Source: a virus. From it: 35,290 nt of DNA. The position numbers and the translations under genes are program-made. The stretch is taken from IMG/VR virus record IMGVR_UViG_3300042516_002937, positions 1 to 35,290 of that record. One strand, written 5' to 3'. Under the pieces are notes generated by a model. That model saw nothing but the letters and a program-made list of their open reading frames with translations. It was not told the origin of the DNA and did no database searches. Positions within the stretch are counted from its first letter, which is position 1; every line of letters begins with the position of its first letter. This document shows, piece by piece, positions 31,496 through 35,290 of the stretch.

Positions 31496-31701
31496 CGGCC
31501 AGCCTCGCGCAGCCTGCGGGAAAGATCGTCAAGGTCGCGGCCAAGCGCGCGAGCCGTGGCGAACGCAGCCTTCCGCTCGCAGAAGCGCATCCACCGCAGA
31601 CAAAGGTGGTCGAGCGCGCCGAACAGGCGGCCCAGCGCGTTACCGGGTCGAGCGAGCAGCAGCCAAAATCTGGCCGAAGTCCACGCGCGAGTGTTCTGCA
31701 T
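31492..31701 (-). CDS. Hypothetical basic helical protein (69 aa)
   Basis: ATG 31701 is preferred (GGGGGA a few bases upstream); ATGs at 31707 and 31722 are in frame. The product MQNTRAWTSARFWLLLARPG continues with NALGRLFGALDHLCLRWMRF CER and RDLDDLSRRLREAGR: amphipathic, Arg/Leu-rich helices, possibly membrane-associated near residues 8-25. It overlaps the previous gene by about 62 nt, more than usual here, so confidence is moderate. Confidence 0.5.
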   Translation of the reverse strand: MQNTRAWTSARFWLLLARPGNALGRLFGALDHLCLRWMRFCERKAAFATARALGRDLDDLSRRLREAGR

Positions 31702-32008
31702 CTTCATCCCCCAACATTTCATCGAGTTCGCTGAGCCGCGTGCGGAGCTGTTCGCGCTGCTGCCGACGCAGCGCGTTGTCCGCTTCGCGGAGCGCGAGGT
31801 ATTCGCCCGCTGTGATGCGTGCGGCCTCGCCGTAGTGAATGCCTGCTGCCCGGCGCTCGCTGCCGACGATGCGTCCGAGAAGGAACAGACCGCGCTTGCG
31901 GCCGTAGTGTTCGACGTAGCTTCGCGCGATGCGTCGCGCTTCGGCGTCCGCTTTGGCGGTCAGAGTTTCCACGTTTGCGGAACGGCTTTCCGACACGGCG
32001 TCACGCAT
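31640..32008 (-). CDS. Hypothetical coiled-coil protein (122 aa)
   Basis: ATG 32008 has GAGGA about nine bases upstream; ATGs at 32014 and 32026 are alternatives. The product contains AKADAEARRIARSYVEHYGR, KRGLFLLGRIVGSERRAAGI and EYLALREADNALRRQQREQL, i.e. mostly charged helices with a short basic hydrophobic centre. It is the second gene after Cro in the early leftward operon. Family not recognised. Confidence 0.6.
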   Translation of the reverse strand: MRDAVSESRSANVETLTAKADAEARRIARSYVEHYGRKRGLFLLGRIVGSERRAAGIHYGEAARITAGEYLALREADNALRRQQREQLRTRLSELDEMLGDEDAEHSRVDFGQILAAARSTR

Positions 32009-32027
32009 GGCGTGCATCCTCGCGGAC

Positions 32028-32171
32028 ATGGAAAAGAAACCCGCCGATCCCCCGCCGCGCGCCAACGTCATTGACGTGCTGCTGCTGACCCTGTGCTGCC
32101 TGCTGGCGCTGGTGCTGGTCGCCAACCTTGTCGATTTCGGCCGGATGGTGATGGGAGGCGGCCATTGCTAG
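32028..32171 (+). CDS. Possible small single-pass membrane protein (47 aa)
   Basis: The frame runs on the plus strand, opposite to its neighbours: MEKKPADPPPRANVIDVLLL, then TLCCLLALVLVANLVDFGRM. A polar N-terminus and a clear about 20-residue hydrophobic helix look protein-like. The ribosome-binding site is weak, and its stop shares the palindrome CTAG with the converging Cro stop. It may be real or a chance frame; other small phage membrane proteins in this window share its style. Confidence 0.4.
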   Translation: MEKKPADPPPRANVIDVLLLTLCCLLALVLVANLVDFGRMVMGGGHC

Positions 32172-32431
32172 GCGGCCTCGCCGGGCACGCTCACGCGATT
32201 GCGAGTGGCGCCGCAGTTCGCGTTGACGCACTTTGCGCCGGGTAGGAAATCCAACGGGTCTAGGGCAATCTCCCGCTGATTTGCTGCCTCTAGGATTGCA
32301 TGTGCGTGCCATGCGGGAATGGTCCCGCGGCCCCGCATCCAGCCCGAGACAGTGGACCGAGGAAGGCCAACCGCGTCGGCAAGCGCAGAAGCGCCGCCGA
32401 ACAGGGAGATTATGCGTTGTGCAGGTGTCAT
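32168..32431 (-). CDS. Cro-like helix-turn-helix repressor (87 aa)
   Basis: The DNA-binding HTH is ISLFGGASALADAVGLPRST then VSGWMRGRGTIPAWHAHAI, with the two helices at about 14-20 and 25-33. The C-terminus has KCVNANCG, which could bind metal. ATG 32431 is the start, about 30 nt after a promoter-like pair overlapped by an operator palindrome. Transcribed divergently from the CI-like gene, it is the first gene of the early leftward operon and probably represses the CI promoter while early genes are on. Confidence 0.82.
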   Translation of the reverse strand: MTPAQRIISLFGGASALADAVGLPRSTVSGWMRGRGTIPAWHAHAILEAANQREIALDPLDFLPGAKCVNANCGATRNRVSVPGEAA

Positions 32432-32461
32432 CTGACCGCAGAGGCGTGCATCACGACGCAG

Positions 32462-32490
32462 AGATAACGCAAAGTGCGTCAGATGCGCAA
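32462..32490 (-). promoter_or_regulatory. Candidate leftward early promoter (PL)
   Basis: On the minus strand TTGCGC (32490-32485) and TTATCT (32467-32462) are separated by 17 nt, a sigma-70-like layout. The palindrome at 32467-32479 lies in the spacer and touches the -10, so a bound repressor would block it. It would drive cro and the replication genes. Confidence 0.5.
32467..32479. promoter_or_regulatory. Operator palindrome ACGCAAAGTGCGT (left)
   Basis: The arms ACGCA and TGCGT are perfect complements around a 3-bp centre. The same 13-bp form occurs at 33327-33339 with one base changed. Position in the cI-cro divergent region suggests a CI/Cro binding site. Confidence 0.65.
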
Positions 32491-32541
32491 GCGCAAAACG
32501 CAACCTGCGACGCGGGGCAAAATTCGGCTAACGACCCTCCC

Positions 32542-33276
32542 GTGGCCAAACCGATCCCAACTAACGAAAAGTTGAAGGCTCTGCGGAAGCGTTCCGGGCT
32601 GTCGGCTCCGACCGTCGCGGCAGCCCTCAACCTTCCCCACAGCACTTACAAGTCGTGGGAGGACCGCCCGCGATCTGTCGGATTTCCGGTTGAAAAGATG
32701 ACGGCCCTGGCCCGCGTTATGGTCGGGCATGGGCAGCCGCCGATCACTGAACGCGACGTTCTGGCCCTGTCTGGCGTCGAAACCGCGCCGGTCACATATA
32801 CGCCAGAGGCTAACGCCCGGATTGCAGACGCCTCACCTTTGCCGGCGCGCGAAATGATGTTGCGCGATGTGCCGGTGTTTGGGACGGCGGCGGGGTCCGG
32901 GGAAGAAGGGGCGTTCGTCTTGAACTGGACCGGGGGACCGATTGATTACATTCGCCGCCCTCCCGGGATTGCGGCGGCGCGCGGCGTTTTTGCGATCTAC
33001 GTCGAAAACGACAGCATGGTGCCGCGTTATGAGCCGGGAGAGCCGGTTTATTGCGACCCACACAAGCCGCCAGCCATCGGCTCTTATGTGGTCATCGTCC
33101 TAGACGGCGAGACGCCCGGCGACCCGCCCCAAGCGTTTCTGAAGCGCCTGGTTCGCCGCACGGCGTCCGAGCTGATCTGCGAGCAGTTCAACCCACCCCG
33201 CGAGGTTCGCTTCCCAACTGCCCGGATCAAGCAGATTGCGCGGGTCCTCGACTGGCGGGACCTGACCGGGGTTTAG
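32542..33276 (+). CDS. CI-like phage repressor with S24 (LexA-like) peptidase (244 aa)
   Basis: It keeps lysogeny and is cleaved after DNA damage. N-terminal HTH: about residues 8-45 (LKALRKRSGLSAPTVAAALN, LPHSTYKSWEDRP). Linker, then the peptidase: cleavage-type A117-G118 (VFGTAAGSGEEG), S158 (YVENDSMVPRYEPGE) and K201 (FLKRL). The start is GTG 32542; upstream codons in frame lie over the operator region and look non-coding. Its ribosome-binding site is poor, suggesting weak or leaderless translation. Operator palindromes lie on both sides of the gene. Confidence 0.9.
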   Translation: MAKPIPTNEKLKALRKRSGLSAPTVAAALNLPHSTYKSWEDRPRSVGFPVEKMTALARVMVGHGQPPITERDVLALSGVETAPVTYTPEANARIADASPLPAREMMLRDVPVFGTAAGSGEEGAFVLNWTGGPIDYIRRPPGIAAARGVFAIYVENDSMVPRYEPGEPVYCDPHKPPAIGSYVVIVLDGETPGDPPQAFLKRLVRRTASELICEQFNPPREVRFPTARIKQIARVLDWRDLTGV

Positions 33277-33284
33277 GGCCCCGG
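33266..33284 (+). other. Short hairpin at the end of the CI-like gene
   Basis: CCGGGG (33266-33271) pairs with CCCCGG (33279-33284) across a 7-base loop holding the stop codon. An AT-rich stretch (aaaataaaat) follows but there is no T-run, so termination is only possible, not shown. Confidence 0.3.
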
Positions 33285-33326
33285 AAAATAAAATCAGCGT
33301 TACCGCGCAGGCGGCAACGCAAAATG

Positions 33327-33339
33327 ACGCAAAATGCGT
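33327..33339. promoter_or_regulatory. Operator palindrome ACGCAAAATGCGT at rightward promoter
   Basis: A perfect ACGCA/TGCGT palindrome with centre AAA, next to and touching the -35 of the rightward promoter. A half-site (ACGCAAAATGACG) precedes it at 33317-33329. Confidence 0.7.
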
Positions 33340-33367
33340 TGACGCACACGAACTGTTGACGCATTAT
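33339..33367 (+). promoter_or_regulatory. Candidate rightward promoter (PR)
   Basis: TTGACG (33339-33344) and CATTAT (33362-33367) are spaced 17 bp, a good sigma-70-like promoter 27 nt before the MarR-like start. One operator touches the -35 and another covers the -10, so the repressor should shut it in lysogens. A second TTGACG at 33356 may be a remnant or an additional site. Confidence 0.7.
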
Positions 33368-33371
33368 GCGG
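33359..33371. promoter_or_regulatory. Operator palindrome ACGCATTATGCGG covering the -10
   Basis: It matches ACGCA-N3-TGCGT except for the last base. It fully covers the -10 CATTAT of the rightward promoter. Third member of the set of sites around the CI-like gene. Confidence 0.6.
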
Positions 33372-33393
33372 CCATCCCAACGGGAGGCCGCAT

Positions 33394-33732
33394 ATGTCGC
33401 ACACACACACCCACACCCAACGCGCCCCGCACCCCCGCCCGGCTATGGCACAGGTGCGCCAGGTCACGGTGCCGAGCGAGGCAAAGCCGTTCCTGGCGTT
33501 CGCCGGGTTTGACCTCCTGACGTGCCGTCAGGCCGCCGTGCTTATGACGCTGCGGGCCAATCCTGGCCTGACGGTTGGCGCGATTGCTGGCGCGCTCGGC
33601 CTCAACAAGCCCAGCGTCACGCGTTCCGTCGATAAGCTGGAAGCCTTCGGGCTGGCGCGCCGCGCGATTGACCCGGCCGACCGGCGGCTGGTCGAGATTT
33701 GGCCGGCCACCTCGCGCAAGCGGCGGGGCTGA
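33394..33732 (+). CDS. MarR-like winged-helix regulator (112 aa)
   Basis: The DNA-binding part is LTCRQAAVLMTLRANPGLTV, GAIAGALGLNKPSVTRSVDK, LEAFGLARRAIDPADRRLVE, the MarR order of helix, recognition helix and beta wing (DPADRR). The first 18 residues are His/Thr-rich (MSHTHTHTQRAPHPRP), and an in-frame ATG at MAQVRQ (33445) is an alternative start. ATG 33394 is supported by GGGAGG. It is the first gene of the rightward operon, under the operator-covered promoter, so it may be a second-level regulator. Confidence 0.82.
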   Translation: MSHTHTHTQRAPHPRPAMAQVRQVTVPSEAKPFLAFAGFDLLTCRQAAVLMTLRANPGLTVGAIAGALGLNKPSVTRSVDKLEAFGLARRAIDPADRRLVEIWPATSRKRRG

Positions 33733-33734
33733 CC

Positions 33735-34019
33735 ATGCGCCCGACCTATCACACCGCTTCTGCGCTGGCTGACCGCGACGCACGCCGCCGCAGCGCGGCC
33801 GATGCGGCGATGGCTGCGGCGTACATGAACGCCGAGCGCATCGCGCAGCTTCTGGACCGTCACGCGGGCGATGCCGGCGACGACGCCGAAGCGTGCCGCG
33901 CCATCGCGGACAAGCTGGCTGCGCTAGAGCGCGAGATTTTCGACCAATTCGGCGAGCCGCTGGTGCGGTTCGCGGGCGGCTGGGTGCCGCGCAGCTACAT
34001 CGGAGGCCGCCATGTTTAA
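33735..34019 (+). CDS. Hypothetical helical protein (94 aa)
   Basis: ATG 33735 lies 2 nt after the MarR-like stop. The product has an Ala/Arg-rich helical body (ALADRDARRRSAADAAMAAA, YMNAERIAQLLDRHAGDAGD, ACRAIADKLAALEREIF) and a short Gly/Trp end (FAGGWVPRSYIGGRHV). No family recognised. The overlap with the next gene (8 nt) and the GGAGG within its last codons serving as the next ribosome-binding site support it as coding. Confidence 0.6.
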   Translation: MRPTYHTASALADRDARRRSAADAAMAAAYMNAERIAQLLDRHAGDAGDDAEACRAIADKLAALEREIFDQFGEPLVRFAGGWVPRSYIGGRHV

Positions 34020-34140
34020 TAGCCCCGGCGCCTTCGTCGTGCTGTCGTTTGTGATCGGCGCGATCCTTGGCCCGGCGCTGCTGGCCGGCGCGTCCTGGGT
34101 CGTCGTCACCTACGCCGCGCTGTTCGGGTGGATCGCGTGA
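34012..34140 (+). CDS. Small membrane protein (42 aa)
   Basis: ATG 34012 has GGAGG just upstream. The product is MFNSPGAFVVLSFVIGAILG followed by PALLAGASWVVVTYAALFGW IA: nearly all hydrophobic, one or two membrane helices with a Pro-containing turn. Its TGA (34138-34140) overlaps the next GTG start. Small membrane proteins early after prophage promoters often affect superinfection, but no role is shown here. Confidence 0.65.
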   Translation: MFNSPGAFVVLSFVIGAILGPALLAGASWVVVTYAALFGWIA

Positions 34141-34376
34141 CGCCCGACCCTGCCCGCGCCGAGCGGCTGAACGCCATGTCGGTGGCTGTCGCAGACAGCG
34201 CGCGGCAGCTCGCGGCGGCCGGCGAACTGTCTCAGGCCATGCTGCGGCTCGCCATTGCCGACGCGCTGCGCAAGGCCGCACACGGCGACAAGCTCGGCCG
34301 GCGCCTTGCGTTGCTGGATGCCCGCGCGCTGCGCCGCGCGATGCGGCGGCGGAAGGCGGCTGGGGAAGCGGCTTAG
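34137..34376 (+). CDS. Hypothetical basic helical protein (79 aa)
   Basis: The start is GTG 34137 (GTGA overlap with the membrane protein stop); a GTG three codons earlier is possible. The product (MTPDPARAERLNAMSVAVAD, SARQLAAAGELSQAMLRLAI, ADALRKAAHGDKLGRRLALL, then ALRRAMRRRKAAGEAA) is all alpha and ends strongly basic. No family recognised. Its stop TAG overlaps the methyltransferase GTG by one base. Confidence 0.6.
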   Translation: MTPDPARAERLNAMSVAVADSARQLAAAGELSQAMLRLAIADALRKAAHGDKLGRRLALLDARALRRAMRRRKAAGEAA

Positions 34377-35290
34377 TGCCTGCCTACTACAACGAGATTG
34401 AGCCTTACGCGGCTCAATGGCTGCGCAACCTCATCAGCGCCGGACTGATTGCGCCGGGCGATGTGGACGAGCGGTCGATTGTCGAGGTGCAACCCGATGA
34501 CCTTCGTGGCTACACGCAAGCGCACTTCTTCGCCGGCATTGGCGTCTGGTCCCATGCAGCTCGACTTGCTGGAGTGGCTGACGACCAGCCGCTCTGGACC
34601 GGCTCCTGCCCCTGTCAGCCTTTCAGCGCAGCCGGCAAGCAGCGCGGCACCGACGACGAGCGACACCTCTGGCCTGAGTTCCACCGCCTCATCGCGGAGT
34701 GCCGCCCTCCAGTCGTCCTTGGAGAGCAGGTTGCGAGCGCGCTTGGCCGAGACTGGCTCTACGCTGTTCGCGCTGACTTGGAAGCATTGGGATATGCCGT
34801 CGCAGCCGCCGATCTTGGCGCGGCGAGCGTCGGCGCGCCGCACATCCGACAGCGCCTGTGGTGGGTGGGTCAGTCCGCAAGCGGCAGACGCGAACGGGGC
34901 AGGCATCAACCAACATACGGCGTCTCTTTGCCGAGACGCGAGGCTCCTGCTGGCGTCGCCCTGGGCGACGCCAGCAGCGAGGGACTACAGGCACGCCAAC
35001 GCGAAGCCTTGGAGCGAGCGGGGCGGCGGCAAGAAGGGCGAGCAGCTCAACAACCAGGTTGTGCATCTGACCGGCTGGCCGACGCCAGCGGCGCAGGAGT
35101 TCGAGATTGCCGACCCAGAGCGGATGCGGCAGCGCCGCGCGGAAGTGAAGGCGAAGGGCTACAACGGCAACGGCTTCGGCCTGACGCTGGGCATGCTGGC
35201 GGTGTCGGAACTGACGAGCAGCCCGCAGCCAGCCCGCTACACGGCTTCTGGCGAGATGCTGATTGGCTGCTCTGCCGGGATGGAAAGTGG
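34376..35290 (+). CDS. C5 cytosine DNA methyltransferase (3' end outside window; two-frame C-terminal half)
   Basis: It probably methylates cytosine to protect phage DNA. Starting at GTG 34376: motif I FFAGIG at residues 51-56, catalytic GSCPCQPFS with C80, EQVAS (117-121) in place of ENV, RQRLWW (158-163). The frame stays open for 305 codons to the window end, finishing FWRDADWLLCRDGKW. From about 34863 on, the +1 frame also looks like this family: WATPAARDYRHANAKPWSER, GWPTP (35073-35087), NGNGFGLTLG (35163-35192) and ASGEMLIGCSAGMES at the end. A 4-base slippage in GGTGGGTGGGT (34860-34870) would join the halves. Which frame is used is undecided. Confidence 0.82.
   Translation, partial: MPAYYNEIEPYAAQWLRNLISAGLIAPGDVDERSIVEVQPDDLRGYTQAHFFAGIGVWSHAARLAGVADDQPLWTGSCPCQPFSAAGKQRGTDDERHLWPEFHRLIAECRPPVVLGEQVASALGRDWLYAVRADLEALGYAVAAADLGAASVGAPHIRQRLWWVGQSASGRRERGRHQPTYGVSLPRREAPAGVALGDASSEGLQARQREALERAGRRQEGRAAQQPGCASDRLADASGAGVRDCRPRADAAAPRGSEGEGLQRQRLRPDAGHAGGVGTDEQPAASPLHGFWRDADWLLCRDGKW

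Noticed and set aside
33364-34281. 305-codon minus-strand frame across the MarR-like and following genes
   Set aside because: Runs against four well-coupled plus-strand genes and is Arg-rich without any motif.
1-35290. Window as a closed circle (end joined to start)
   Set aside because: Joining 35290 to 1 gives DGKW-LELLAAQ in one frame and an immediate stop in the other; neither matches the expected methyltransferase continuation, so sequence is missing between the ends.

Overview
The window is most of the genome of a temperate, probably short-tailed (podovirus-type) phage of a GC-rich alphaproteobacterium. The protein style resembles Rhodospirillales/Acetobacteraceae phages, but the host is inferred, not shown. 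The phage call rests on a complete terminase, portal, scaffold and DUF5309-type capsid block, several large Gly/Ala-rich ejection-type proteins, a lysis cassette, a CI/Cro-like switch and a tyrosine integrase. No tape-measure, sheath or tail-tube gene was recognised.

Layout. (1) 1-1755, plus strand: end of an operon with small unknown genes, an excisionase-like HTH gene and the integrase. (2) 1691-1963: a candidate attP. A 40-nt copy of the 5' half of a tRNA-Thr(UGU) gene is flanked by three CCGGCACA motifs on each side, followed by the terminator of the leftward late operon. (3) 26273 down to 1973, minus strand: the late operon. In transcription order it holds small regulators, TerS, TerL, a GH130-like beta-propeller protein, portal, scaffold, major capsid, a glycosyltransferase, adaptor, fibre and tail proteins, ejection proteins, a membrane protein, a metallophosphoesterase, holin and endolysin. 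(4) 26301-26463: repeats resembling iterons plus a terminator, between the early and late leftward blocks. (5) 32431 down to 26464, minus strand: early operon with Cro, small proteins, a Myb-like DNA-binding protein, a RuvC-like resolvase, a PD-(D/E)XK nuclease, an SSB-like protein and a primase-polymerase/helicase. (6) 32542-35290, plus strand: CI-like repressor with S24 peptidase, an operator-covered promoter, then a MarR-like gene, small genes and a C5 DNA methyltransferase cut by the window end.

How it works together. The CI-like repressor probably binds ACGCA-N3-TGCGT palindromes on both sides of its own gene, controlling the leftward early (replication) operon and the rightward MarR/methyltransferase operon. 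The rightward operon probably continues past the right edge and re-enters from the left edge towards the integrase, so the contig looks like a linearised phage genome with some sequence missing between the two edges. An apparently unsplit attP next to late genes supports a free (virion or circular) form rather than an integrated prophage.

Most unusual points: the methyltransferase C-terminal half looks family-like in two different reading frames; the attP is ordered and tRNA-derived but carries the 5' tRNA half; a glycan-enzyme pair is embedded in the virion operon; and G-rich structures lie between terS and terL. Neighbouring genes mostly overlap by 1-4 nt (ATGA, GTGA, TGATG, TAATG), which fixed many start codons.
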